Shown here one piece after another: positions 43,267 to 53,706 of a stretch of DNA of 64,000 nucleotides; position 1 is the first letter of the stretch; each line of letters opens with the position of its first letter. The notes under the pieces are model-generated. The model saw nothing but the letters and a program-made list of their open reading frames with translations. It ran no database searches and was not told the origin of the DNA. The stretch comes from Portulaca oleracea (lineage: Eukaryota; Streptophyta; Magnoliopsida; Caryophyllales; Portulacaceae), in the NCBI GenBank assembly GCA_029582165.1, contig CM055892.1:3629347-3693346 (forward strand). The letters run 5' to 3'. The position numbers and the translations under genes were made by a program.

Positions 43267-43825
43267 GCCTCTAATGGTTGGTATCCTTAGCTACTTAGAC
43301 ATGCATTATCTTATAAAAGAAAGGAATCGAACTGCCAACAGGCCACTTGCTTATAGAGAAAAAGAAAAAAAGAAAAGAAAAAAAGAAAAAAAAGAAAAAA
43401 GAGTGAAAAACTATAGAGTGGCTGACTTGAAAACCTCTTGGACGCAGGCCAGGCAAAAGGAGAGTATAAAAAAAAAAAAAGAAAGAAAAAGGGAAAAAAA
43501 AGAAAATGAGAGACTAACTTGAAAATCCTTCGGGACAAGTTAGGTAAAAGGAGAGAATAAAGTTGTTGCAGTTGAAGTCGTGCCTTGAAGGACGGAAAGA
43601 AGAAGAGTATGGCCTGTGTTAATTCTTATAAAACATAAATGCAATACTTTACTTCTTATATCAATAAAAGGAGTACATCTTTTTAATACATTTTGTTTTA
43701 TCAATTAATACTTTACTTCTTATTTTAGTATTAAGTCTAGTCCTAGTTGAGTTGGAGTCGGTATAAGCCCATTAGTGCTCATTCGGTCGGATTCACTTGT
43801 TTTTCCTTGCTTGAATGCGTTTTTC
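43267..43825 (+). other. Tat post-integrase spacer, unit 2 copy
   Basis: Copy of 37103-37659, with the GA-rich tract at about 43356-43506. No gene. Confidence 0.6.
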
Positions 43826-44380
43826 CTAAGATTCCGACCCAGGATCATTAGCCACGATGATGCTTTTCAGTTTCGGGGTGTCTCGAAGAGGTGAACGTGA
43901 CATTCTTTTACGCCAACGACAAATACCAATGGTAGTAGCAAGCCAGCTACGATAGGCATCCGTCGAAGTAGTGGAGATACAGTTAGGAGTAAGTGCTTCC
44001 TTTCTAGCCTGTTTCTTCCAGTATTTGACCCATGATTCAATCGCTGACCCTTGGAGATGGGTAAGGTCGGGAATCTCGCATGGAGAAAGGGGAATGTTTT
44101 GAGAATGCCCCATTTGCCGCATGACTCGATCAGGGAAATAATATGCCAGCTCCGTAAGGCCAAGCAGAGTGAGGTGGGCCGTCTTACAAGTGTGGCTCGA
44201 GAAGCTTAGCACTTTCCACCATTGAACCCACCAAGGGATTTCCTTGTGGTTCTTGAGAAAAATAACCCATTCATCAAAATTGCGGCGGGTGACGAACTTC
44301 CTTTTGCGTTGGCAAAAGTTTGCTAGTTTCGAAGAGGTGATGGGGGAAAAAACAATATCTAAATGCTCCGTAAGCCACAT
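43826..44380 (-). CDS. Antisense ORF of the Tat element, C-terminal exon
   Basis: A 184-residue frame starting directly after an excellent splice acceptor (ttcttccacctgtag before ATGTGG at 44380). It contains WWVQWWKVL, LGLTELAYYFPDRVMRQMGHSQNIPLSP and a basic C-terminus (RWRKRMSRSPLR). The P-x-RVMRQ-x-G-x-x-Q-x-IP phrase recalls the C-terminal half of plant mobile domain proteins. Antisense ORFs of this kind are known in the 3' part of some Tat/Ogre elements. Cellular role unknown. The frame is conserved against the unit 1 copy with only a few residue changes. Confidence 0.62.
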   Translation of the reverse strand: MWLTEHLDIVFSPITSSKLANFCQRKRKFVTRRNFDEWVIFLKNHKEIPWWVQWWKVLSFSSHTCKTAHLTLLGLTELAYYFPDRVMRQMGHSQNIPLSPCEIPDLTHLQGSAIESWVKYWKKQARKEALTPNCISTTSTDAYRSWLATTIGICRWRKRMSRSPLRDTPKLKSIIVANDPGSES

Positions 44381-44552
44381 CTACAGGTGGAAGAAAGAGA
44401 GAATTTCGGTTGCACAAAAAAGAAATGTATTACAACCAAAGCAAAAAGAAAAGAAAAATCGACACATGATTCAACATGGACCTCTCAGATAATCCATGCA
44501 AAATCAGAGATAAATAATATCAAAAAAAAAAGGAAAAAGTGTTGATACTCAC
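44381..44552 (-). other. Candidate GT-AG intron in the antisense ORF
   Basis: Donor aa|gtgagtatc (GT at 44552-44551) and acceptor ctgtag| (44381), with a strong pyrimidine tract before the acceptor. Length 172 bp, duplicated exactly at 38215-38386. In the frame 44756-44553 the codon before the donor is TAA, so frame continuity across the intron is unproven. Confidence 0.45.
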
Positions 44553-44981
44553 TTAGAGAGCGAGAGGACTTCCGCGAAAGGTCTGCGTTGTAGCCCATGA
44601 ATCGATGCCAAGGAGTGTTTCGGCAATCATCATTGGAGCAGAGTTATAACCTCGAGACATCTCATCTACGACATGGATGAGGGAGATAGGTGCAAAACCC
44701 GAACCGCCATGATAAAATAAAAGTTCGGAAAGAATGCAAAAGACCAAACCTCGCACTCGCAGAGCCGGGTTGAGTCTAAGCGCCTCGGGAGATTAGAAGA
44801 ATTCCACTAAAGCTTGCAAATTGACGGTATTGCCAACCAAGATGTGTCCTAATGCTCGATGATTGAAATTCGTTAATTCCTCGAATTTTTCACGATGATT
44901 GTGAGCAAAGGAAGGAGTTGTTGGTGGAGCATAAAGATCGAACTTGAACATGCAGGCCCACTCTTTAGGAAGAGGGAACAA
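44553..44981 (-). pseudogene. Antisense ORF, middle exon(s)
   Basis: Two frames (44981-44793 and 44756-44553) read FKFDLYAPPTTPSFAHNHREKFEELTNFNHRALGHILV and LVFCILSELLFYHGGSGFAPISLIHVVDEMSRGYNSAPMMIAETLLGID. They are separated by a stop (44793) and are plausibly one exon. No family beyond the Tat antisense ORF is recognisable. Confidence 0.45.
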
Positions 44982-45801
44982 TTCGTTCCAAGAGAAGCGA
45001 AAGTAATGGAACTTAGGGTCCTAAAAGGTCAGGGCCACCGTAAGGAACCCCAGTCAATTTTCACTTGCTTGAGGCTCAAAATCAGGGAAAGGTGGTAGTA
45101 AGGAGCCGTTTATCGGGTTTGGTGAGTGTGTTCATCCATAAGTTGAGTTTCCTTTCGAAGGCCATGATTGCAAGCAAGGGAAGAGGGGTTTGAGAGAGAA
45201 CAAGATTGGGATGAAGGCTCAAAATGACAAAGCAAGCTTATATAGCCTCGGTTCTGCCAGTACACGGTTGCTCAACTGGAGGCAGGGGAATGTACATGGC
45301 ATCCGGCAACATGCGTTCGGATGAACCACAGTGTCCGGCACCGCGTGCAGGCCGACCGACCACTACAAAGGGGATGAACTCGTTTTGTGAGTTCACACCC
45401 CTATGTGCATGCGTCCAGAGGAAAATAGATGCGTTTGTGCATAGGTTGTTACGTGTTTGCATAGTGTTTTATTTTTCCTTTATTTATTAATGTAAAATGT
45501 AATTTTATTTTCCTCTTTTAGTTTTAGAAATTATAATTTATATTGTATATTATTTCTTTTATAATTTCTCCTTTGTAAACAATCAGAGGTTGACCTAAAA
45601 ATAAATAAAAATGGGAGCTTGAATGTTGCATCATTAGAGAGTCAAAATCACATAAAATCGAGTCTGCCTGATTGCATCTTAACTGCGCATTTCTTTACTA
45701 CATGTCACTTCTTTTACATTACATAAAAAGAAAAAAAGAAGGAAAAGGGGAAAGCCTTGCCATAATGCCTAGAAGTTCTTGAAACCATTCGCCAAACAAG
45801 C
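44982..45801. other. Tat 3' sequence without a clear gene
   Basis: Mostly unremarkable, with an AT-rich segment at 45465-45590. Small ORFs on both strands at 45224-45490 overlap each other and are not convincing. Confidence 0.4.
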
Positions 45802-46603
45802 TCAGCGGTGGCATCGTGAAAGGAGTCCGTGGATCGTTCTAAGTACCAGAAGGACCAGACAGAAATTGGTTGGAAGGCATACTAGGAAAATCAGAGCTTG
45901 AATAACCCTGGCTAAAGCGAGGGGGCTGACTGTAAGGGACAATAAATTGAGCATGATACTGAGGCGCCCATGGACTAGGCACTCTCTCCATTGAACCTGG
46001 AATCCACTAGATTCCGAACAGTCTTCTACCATGAACTCTGGGATACCAGAAGACCTTCGTTGCGAAGAGCTGGCATAGGGATCGCATGGTACACTCATCA
46101 GATCTTGATCCCTACGTCTAGATGGTCATGCCCTTGAATCTCCGCGAAAACCCCTGCTACCCGTTTCTGCTGCTGAAGAGTGGCGAGAGGGACGTCTTGA
46201 CGAGCTCCCAGAGTGTGGCAAACTCACATGGGAGTGAGCTTCGTTATCTTCATCACCAGCTACCAGTATGGGACCCCGATATTGGCCACTCTCGATGTTC
46301 TGATCAATGAACTCTTGAGCCGTGATACCTTCCCTTAATAGGGCGCGAATGTGGGCTTACGCTTGCTGCGCGAAAGGAAGATCCATAAGAATCAAACGGT
46401 CCAAGATAAAGGGTGGTCAAATATGCAACTTACCGTGTTGGCGTCAAAGAAATGCAGTACTTTCTAATCATTAGGCACAAGAGGGATGAATCCGAACAAC
46501 ATACCCGCTCCGCCTGCTCAGGTCCCTCCGCTTGCTTGTCCAGAAGAGGATCGTAATATCCTCCCAACTACAGAAGGACAGAAATCATTAGGATACCAGA
46601 AAT
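45802..46603 (-). pseudogene. Weak antisense coding remnant
   Basis: The minus-strand frame 46098-45802 (98 aa) reads an unrecognised serine/leucine-rich peptide. The flanking sequence to 46603 has mixed frames. Position suggests a decayed part of the antisense ORF. Low support. Confidence 0.25.
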
Positions 46604-46987
46604 TCATAATTGATATAACAACGGAAGAAATGCTAAAACCTGAGCAAAAGCAAGGCATCCTCTATGCTGAAGATCCGTTTCTTCCAAGTTATCCGTCGAT
46701 ATCACGAGATTGACTGCTGGTTCACCAACCATCAGCCGAGCTATTTCATCCGCCGCCAAGGCTTGTCTATCAAAGATAAGCTCGGGAGGATCCCTGGGAA
46801 CTCTGGGAGGCCATTCCCCAGTATGTTGGAAGAAGAAGTGTTCCCCCAAATAGAAAGCAAGAGCAGAAGGATCTTCCAACAAGAAGCGGCGCTCGCTTGC
46901 TTCCCTTGCGATGCATATGTCATAATGAAGGTCCCTCGCATTGTACTCGTTCCATGGGAATCGGACAATGTCTTCCTGCAGTAACAA
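46604..46987 (-). pseudogene. Antisense ORF segment (127 aa)
   Basis: Clean minus-strand frame rich in acidic and aromatic residues: DIVRFPWNEYNARDLHYDICIAREASERRFLL, then FLGEHFFFQHTGEWPP-like text and a long ARLMVGEPAVNLVI stretch. It lies between the plant-mobile-domain-like N-terminal part and the C-terminal exons, in the order expected for one gene read from 48006 down to 43826. Confidence 0.45.
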
Positions 46988-47219
46988 CCATCACTAAAGG
47001 CGCGAAGAGGGAAAAGGCAAAACAAAAAATTTCAAGACATACCGGTCTGAGGTTGTCAATAATCCTCCTAAGCCCGTTCAAATCCTTGAAATGGAATTTC
47101 ATGACCATCGCCGAGCAGCAGGAACACGCATATCACCATTGTTGTTTCCACCAACTACAGGCAGGAAATAGGCCATAACCCACACATGCACACCAAGGAA
47201 GGGTCTTAAAAAAAAAGGA

Positions 47220-48006
47220 GTTTGCACCTTACAAATTTCTAAATAGAAAAATCTTGGAGAATACCTCCAAGACTCGCCCAAGGCTGCTCACCAGGTTGAG
47301 CCTCTTAACCTCCGTTGCCCTTGTACGCGCCACTATGTCATAGCCGGTGGGCTGGCAGGCAACCCACATTCCTCTGACCAAATGGGCATAAGCAGCGGCC
47401 GCCTAGTTGAAAGATCTCATCTCTCCGAAATTCAGGAGATGATACGCCTAGGAGAGGGTAATGGTGTCTCTACGGTTTGCAAAAATTGTTACATTGATGA
47501 AGTGCACCAACACAATGAATTTACGCTAAGGAAGAGAAAGGCTCCCAAATCCTTCACTTTTTATAACGGCCTCCAGATGCGTGTACTGCAGGCCGCCAAT
47601 TCGTCCCGCCAACGCGATAACAGGTTGCAGAAGCGCCTGAACGCGAGGGTCGACATCCCTCGAACACTCCAGTAGCTGGCCGCCCCAGCTAAGACCTGTA
47701 ATCATCAGAAAGTCAAAAGGAGAGAGCATTCTCTCCCCAACTGGGAGGTGGAAAGAGTTTGTAGTATCCCAGAAACTCTCCATGATAGCTCGGCCGTATG
47801 TCCTCTTCTCACTACGAATCTTCCATGCCCTCAAGCAGTCTAGAAAAGGGCAAAAACCAGTATCTCTCACAACGCTTGTATAAAATGTGCCCACCTTCGC
47901 ATAGAAGGACAAGGTTATTATACCCTGAATGCTCCCACATGACTTGAAGGAGTCTTCCTACAATGAAGTCAACAGAGGAATCTAAGGTGTAAAGTACTTC
48001 AAGCAA
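47220..48006 (-). pseudogene. Plant-mobile-domain-like N-terminal part of the antisense ORF
   Basis: Frames 48006-47812 and 47912-47526 give DFIVGRLLQVMWEHSGYN and FLDCLRAWKIRSEKRTY. They continue into RAIMESFWDTTNSFHLPVGERMLSPFDFLMITGLSWGG, which matches the plant mobile domain style (W-x-x-x-T-x-x-F-H-L-P-x-G-E, then a-x-i-T-G-L). Another frame near 47420-47220 supplies AAYAHLVRGMWVACQPTGYD. Plant mobile domains occur in transposon proteins and in host MAIN/MAIL proteins. The antisense location inside a Tat element argues for the retrotransposon-borne form. Frame changes suggest decay or introns. Confidence 0.6.
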
Positions 48007-48365
48007 AATGCAAAGTAGCTAAGGTTGCTTTAGGATTCAACTTAAAATTACAACAGTAAATAGCATACAAAGCAACTGCAAAAGCAAAACATGCTATATA
48101 AAGGAGCATACCGAGTCATAAGAACGAAAGAACCATGCGTGCTCGTCTTGGCGAAAGACCAACTAAGCCGGAAGGAAGTCCCTGCAAGGATACTCCCGTT
48201 GCATAGTCCTTACGTACGAGCTAAATGATTCCCTTCTAAAGTGTATAGGCCGATCGACCTTTGTGTGAAGAGGCCCTTGTCTTCTTCTTCCATTGTTATC
48301 TTCCCAAAGCCATGTATGAACGAGCCAAGGCGTGACCAATAACAAGAGGGTGCTCTTTCAAAGTC
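48007..48365 (+). other. Tat flank adjoining the H array
   Basis: Last Tat-derived sequence before the array. Together with 47796-48006 it is the source of segments found again inside array units at 49287-49815 and 52348-52876. Confidence 0.75.
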
Positions 48366-48372
48366 AAAAGCA

Positions 48373-48929
48373 TCCTAGAAGGAGGGTAGACGTCAATAAT
48401 AAGAGTCCTAGTGTTGGATGCCAATTTTTGTAGCTAATCCAATTAGGATTTGCAAAGCTAAATGGAATCCAAGATGGATTCATCCTTAGGCTGCTTAGGT
48501 GCCAAGTTTAATAGTCCTAGTACGACTGGGTCTTAGACTATTATTTAAGAAGGTTTGTAACGTCCATAGAGCACACATACTTCGAATTATGAATACCAAA
48601 TCGAGCCATTCCTCATTTGAGAGTTTCCTTCTTTCCTTTTCTACTATTGTATTTTGAATTGGCTATTCAAGTGGTGAGGTAGATCTTGTTCCTATACCTA
48701 GAAGGTGTTTTTGTACCTAGGTAGAAAAGAACAAGAAGCCCTAGGGATTCAACTTATGGTCTATTTGTATCATGTTCGATTACCTTGAACTATCCAAAGT
48801 ATATATCTTTATTGAGATATCCTTACAAAACCCTAGGTTTTATCGTGAATCCTTCTCACACCTAGATTAGTTGCACATTATCTAGACGTGTAATTGATCA
48901 AACCCTAGCCTTGATTCGGTTATACATCA
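48373..48929 (+). repeat. H LTR 1 (U3 truncated)
   Basis: Begins at tagaaggagggtagacg, part way into the LTR, directly after Tat flank, and ends at the primer site. It matches the right-hand 55-60 percent of the other LTRs. Confidence 0.8.
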
Positions 48930-48934
48930 AAATT

Positions 48935-48945
48935 TGTATCAGAGC
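48935..48945 (+). other. H primer binding site, unit 1 (tRNA-Met type, one mismatch)
   Basis: tgtatcagagc following ..tacatcaaaatt. The family consensus tggtatcagagc has G where all H units have T. Equivalent sites are at about 51677, 54703, 58146, 60430 and 62714. Unit 4 has lost it. Confidence 0.75.
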
Positions 48946-49286
48946 TTAGGTATCTCTCGGTGCACCCATAGTCCCCAACGGCCTGAACACATTCCAAACA
49001 CAATACTTTTTATTCTCTCTTCAAAAGAACCTTAGCCATGTTACCTAACAAACCTTCCTCTCAAAAGAGTGACAAAATTTTGAAGGAGAAAAGGAGATGG
49101 CTTGGTATGAATTTAACTATAATTTTAGGAAGTCATGTGAACAACCCTTGGTTCATGAGGAGGAACATCAAGTTTAAGAGGAACCAAAGATTAACCTTAA
49201 GCTCCCTCTAGAAGTTTATGATGCTGCAAGAGTTAGTAAGGTCATTTTTGAGCCTTTTGAAGATCAAGTTTAAGTGACCAGAACAT

Positions 49287-49815
49287 GTATGTCCTCTTCT
49301 CGCTACGAATCTTCCATGCCCTCAAGCAGTCTAGAAAACGGCCACCTTCGCATGGAAGGACAAGGTTATTATACCCTGAATGCTCCCACATGACTTGAAG
49401 GAGTCTTCCTACAATAAAGTCAAAAGAGGATTCTAAGGTGTAAAGTACTTCAAGCAAAATGCAAAGTAGCTAAGGTTGCTTTAGGATTCAACTTAAAAGT
49501 ACAACAGTAAATAGCATACAAAGCAACTGCAAAAGCAAAACATGCTATATAAAGGAGCATACCGAGTCATAAGAATGAGAGAACCATGCGTGCTCGTCTT
49601 GGCGAAAGACCAACTAAGCCGGAAGGAAGTCCCTGCTAGGATACTCCCGTTGCATAGTCCTTACGTACGAGCTAAAAGATTCCCTTCTAAAGTTTATAGG
49701 TCGATCGACCTTTATGAGAAGGGGCCCTTGTCTTCTTCTTCCTTTGTTATCTTCCAAAAGCCATGTATGAACGAGCCAAGGCGTGCCCAATAACAAGAGG
49801 GTGCTCTTTCAAAGT
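49287..49815 (+). repeat. Captured Tat segment, copy 1
   Basis: Matches 47796-48364 with few substitutions and a deletion of about 42 bp (after tctagaaaa). Entry is at the shared gtatg. It encodes part of the antisense plant-mobile-domain-like ORF. Confidence 0.85.
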
Positions 49816-50078
49816 TTCTCGGACCAAAATTTATAATTCATCAAGACTGACGAAAAGCATTTTTGCATTTTGCACGAAAATATGGGACAGGTCCAGTGAA
49901 GTCCCTCGGCATCAAATTGCAATCATCATCATAATCAGCATCATCATCATCGTCATTGTCATCATCTTGAGCCACCGACAGAGTTTCGGTGAAGTCTCGA
50001 CAACCAGGGCCATCGGCAAAGTTTCGATGCAATCCCAGTCCGGAGCCATCGTCAGAGTTTCGATGAAGTCTCAACCAG
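49816..50078 (+). repeat. Unassigned 263-bp segment with 37-bp minisatellite
   Basis: Follows the captured Tat DNA in both carrier units. It contains an atc-rich trinucleotide run (49921-49967) and three degenerate repeats of about 37 bp (gagcca.cg.cagagtttcg type, 49971-50075). It may be further Tat sequence lost from the flank itself. Origin unproven. Confidence 0.6.
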
Positions 50079-50644
50079 GGTCATTTTTGAGCATTTTGAA
50101 GATCAATATTTAAAAGATGAGCCATACGACGATTTTACTCTCCCTTTAAGATTTGAAAAAAGCTCTAATTGTTTTCATTAACCTCTAATCTTTGATGAGC
50201 ATGATGACGAGGAAAACCTTATGGAGTTAGAAGAACAAAAAGAAGATCCAAGAGAGGACATTATTCAAACTCAATGTATAATCGAGAACAAAGCTTGTTC
50301 TTTGAAAATTGAAGGAAACAACCGGCCATATGGTGTAGCACAAGCATTGGTAGATGAGTTAGAATTGCCCAAAATTCCCCATCCAACCCCATATACTAGC
50401 CTATGGGTTCATCAAAGCGAGGGCATTCAAGTGACCAAAATATGTTTGATGCAATTCCATATAGGTAACATGTATCATGATTCAATCTACTATGAAATTA
50501 TACTCATGATGAACGAACCATACCACATGTTGGACGAATGAATACTTACACCTTCATGCCCGACAAGGAAACCACCTCTATGCTCATAAAGAGTCAATTT
50601 ATCCAATCGAGTTTGAGGGCAAACCCTTTGCAACCAGGGGGGAA

Positions 50645-51671
50645 TGATGGAGATTCACATAGCCTTGGTCTCGCCTTTCGGAACCCTAGGTTCATGTAGG
50701 GTGATGGAGATCAGCCCTGCTCACCCAATAAAGAGGTCCAACGCATTCAACCGAACTTGAGGACAAACTTTTTGCAACAAGGGGAGAATGATGGAGATCC
50801 ACTTAGCCTTGATCTCACCTTTGGGGACCCTAGTTCATGGAGGGTACATGACGTCCAAGCAAGCTAAATGGGATCAAAGTAACGTGAAAGTTATCCACGG
50901 AAGTATATATGTCATGTGAAAGAGATGTCCATAGAAGAGAAGTTATATTAGTAGTATTTGCTTTTTTCATTATTAGTAGTTATTTTCTTTATTAGTAGCT
51001 AAGTTTGTTATAGAAGTTGCTTTTTACTAATTATGTTGTAAGCCATAATGCCAAGTAGTATTTAGTAGGTGGGACGTCACTTAGAAGGAGGGTAGACGTC
51101 AATAATAAGAGTCCTAGTGTTGGATGCCAATTTTTGTAGCTAATCCAATTAGGATTTGCAAAGCTAAATGGAATCCTAGATGGATTCATCCTTAGGCTGC
51201 TTAGGTGCCAAGTTTAATAGTCCTAGTACGACTGGGTCTTAGACTATTATTTAAGAAGGTTTGTAACGTCCATAGAGCACACACACTTCGAATTATGAAT
51301 ACCAAATCGAGCCATTCAAGTTTAATAGTCCTAGTACGACTGGGTCTTAGACTATCATTTGAGAGTTTCCCTGTTTCCTTTTCTACTATTGTATTTTGAA
51401 TTGGCTATTCAAGTGGTGAGGTAGATCTTGTTCCTATACCTAGAAGGTGTTTTTGTACCTAGGTAGAAAAGAACAAGAAGCCCTAGGGATTCAACTTATG
51501 GTCTATTTGTATCATGTTCGATTACCTTGAACTATCCAAAGTATATATCTTTATTGAGATATCCTTACAAAACCCTAGGTTTTATCGTGAATCCTTCTCA
51601 CACCTAGATTGGTTGCACAATATCTAGACGTGTAATTGATCAAACCCTAGCCTAGATTCGGTTATACATCA
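50645..51671 (+). repeat. H LTR 2
   Basis: 1027 bp, TG...CA, between a purine tract (ccaggggggaa) and the primer site. The first ~144 bp is internally duplicated (second tract-plus-TGATGGAGATCC at 50789). A private 39-bp repeat copy sits at 51317-51355. U3 carries ACGT-core motifs (see findings). Confidence 0.82.
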
Positions 51672-53706
51672 AAATTTGTATCAGAGCTTAGGTATCTCTC
51701 GGTGCACCCATTGTCCCCAACGGCCTGAACACATTCCAAACACAATACTTTTTATTCTCTCCCCAAAAGAACCTTAGCCATGTTACCCAACAAACCTTCC
51801 TCTCAAAAGAGAGACAAAATTTTGAAGGAGAAAAGGAGATGGCTTGGTATGAATTTAACTATAATTTTAGGAAGTCATGTGAACAACCCTTGGTTCATGA
51901 GGAGGAACATCAAGTTTAAGAGGAACCAAAGATTAACCTTAATCTCCCTCTAGAAGTTTATGATGCTGCAAGAGTTGGTAAGGTCATTTTTGAGCCTTTT
52001 GAAGATCAATGTTTAAAAGATGAACCAGAGGATGATTTTACTCTCCCTCTTAAGATTTGATGAAAGCTCCAATTGTTTTGATTAACCCTCCAATCTTTGA
52101 AGAGTACGATGATAAGGAAAACCTTGTGGAGTTAGAAGAACAACAAGAAGATGCAAGAGAGGCTATTGTTCAAACTTAGTGTATAATCGAGAACAAAGCT
52201 TGTTCTCTGATTATTGAAGGAAACAGCCGACCCTATGGTGTAGCACAAAAATTGGTGGACGAGCTAGAAGCGCCCAACATTCCCCATCCAACCCCATATA
52301 GCAACCTATGGGTTCATCAAAGCAGGGCATTCAAGTGACCAGAACATGTATGTCCTCTTCTCGCTACGAATCTTCCATGCCCTCAAGCAGTCTAGAAAAC
52401 GGCCACCTTCGCATGGAAGGACAAGGTTATTATACCCTGAATGCTCCCACATGACTTGAAGGAGTCTTCCTACAATAAAGTCAAAAGAGGAATCTAAGGT
52501 GTAAAGTACTTCAAGCAAAATGCAAAGTAGCTAAGGTTGCTTTAGGATTCAACTTAAAAGTACAACAGTAAATAGCATACAAAGCAACTGCAAAAGCAAA
52601 ACATGCTATATAAAGGAGCATACCGAGTCATAAGAACGAGAGAACCATGCGTGCTCGTCTTGGCGAAAGACCAACTAAGCCGGAAGGAAGTCCCTGCTAG
52701 GATACTCCCGTTGCATAGTCCTTACGTACGAGCTAAAAGATTCCCTTCTAAAGTTTATAGGTCGATCGACCTTTATGAGAAGGGGCCCTTGTCTTCTTCT
52801 TCCTTTGTTATCTTCCAAAAGCCATGTATGAACGAGCCAAGGCGTGCCCAATAACAAGAGGGTGCTCTTTCAAAGTTTCTCGGACCAAAATTTATAATTC
52901 ATCAAGACTGACGAAAAGCATTTTTGCATTTTGCACGAAAATATGGGACAGGTCCAGTGAAGTCCCTCGGCATCAAATTGCAATCATCATCATAATCAGC
53001 ATCATCATCATCGTCATTGTCATCATCTTGAGCCACCGACAGAGTTTCGGTGAAGTCTCGACAACCAGGGCCATCGGCAAAGTTTCGATGCAATCCCAGT
53101 CCGGAGCCATCGTCAGAGTTTCGATGAAGTCTCAACCAGGGTCATTTTTGAGCATTTTGAAGATCAATATTTAAAAGATGAGCCATACGACGATTTTACT
53201 CTCCCTTTAAGATTTGAAAAAAGCTCTAATTGTTTTCATTAACCTCTAATCTTTGATGAGTATGATGACGAGGAAAACCTTATGGAGTTAGAAGAACAAC
53301 AAGAAGATCCAAGAGAGGACATTATTCAAACTCAATGTATAATCGAGAACAAAGCTTGTTCTTTGAAAATTGAAGGAAACAACCGGCCATATGGTGTAGC
53401 ATAAGCATTGGTGGATGAGTTAGAAGCGCCCAAAATTCCCCATCCAACCCCATATACTAGCCTATGGGTTCATCAAAGCGAGGGCATTCAAGTGACCAAA
53501 ATATGTTTGGTGCAATTCCATATAGGTAACATGTATCATGATTCAATCTACTGTGAAATTGTACCTCATGATGAACGAACCATACCACATGTTGGACGAA
53601 CGAATATTTACACCTTCATGCCCGACAAGGAAACCACCTCTATGCTCATAAAGAGTCAATTCATCCAATCGAGTTTGAGGGAAAACCCTTTGCAACCAGG
53701 GGGGAA
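51672..53706 (+). pseudogene. H unit 2 internal region with captured Tat DNA
   Basis: A gag N-terminus and linker, then a first protease-like segment broken off at 52348 by captured Tat DNA (52348-52876) and the 263-bp segment (52877-53139). The linker then restarts, and a second protease-like segment (about 53282-53761) has a TAA at 53402. Because a protease-like segment occurs on both sides, this looks like a fusion of two H units around the captured DNA. The stretch from 49.29 kb to 50.6 kb recurs at an offset of 3061 bp. Confidence 0.7.
52348..52876 (+). repeat. Captured Tat segment, copy 2
   Basis: Practically identical to 49287-49815 (short ORFs within encode identical peptides), offset 3061 bp. 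Confidence 0.87.

Larger units (their letters stand above)
38448..44613. repeat. 6.17-kb tandem duplication, unit 2
   Basis: Direct repeat of unit 1. It begins mid-RT of C immediately after Tat 3' sequence, so it cannot be a retrotransposition product. It ends at the ccaagga where single-copy Tat sequence resumes. Confidence 0.93.
48946..50644 (+). pseudogene. H unit 1 internal region with captured Tat DNA
   Basis: A gag N-terminal ATG at about 49038 and a linker remnant (stop near 49173) are cut by a deletion to the protease phrase at about 49272. Then come captured Tat DNA (49287-49815), an unassigned 263-bp segment (49816-50078) and a restarted linker from 50079. The protease-like frame 50221-50541 (106 aa) reads IIENKACSLKIEGNNRPYGVAQ and HPTPYTSLWVHQSEGIQVTK, lacks a catalytic Asp, and is frameshifted near 50510. 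Confidence 0.7.

Noticed and set aside
45224..45490. Overlapping ORFs on both strands
   Set aside because: Neither shows domain features, and each mirrors the other in composition; not convincing as a gene.
49763..50113. ORF with a long Ile/Val hydrophobic stretch resembling a transmembrane segment
   Set aside because: The stretch is the readout of an atc/tca trinucleotide run in captured non-coding DNA.
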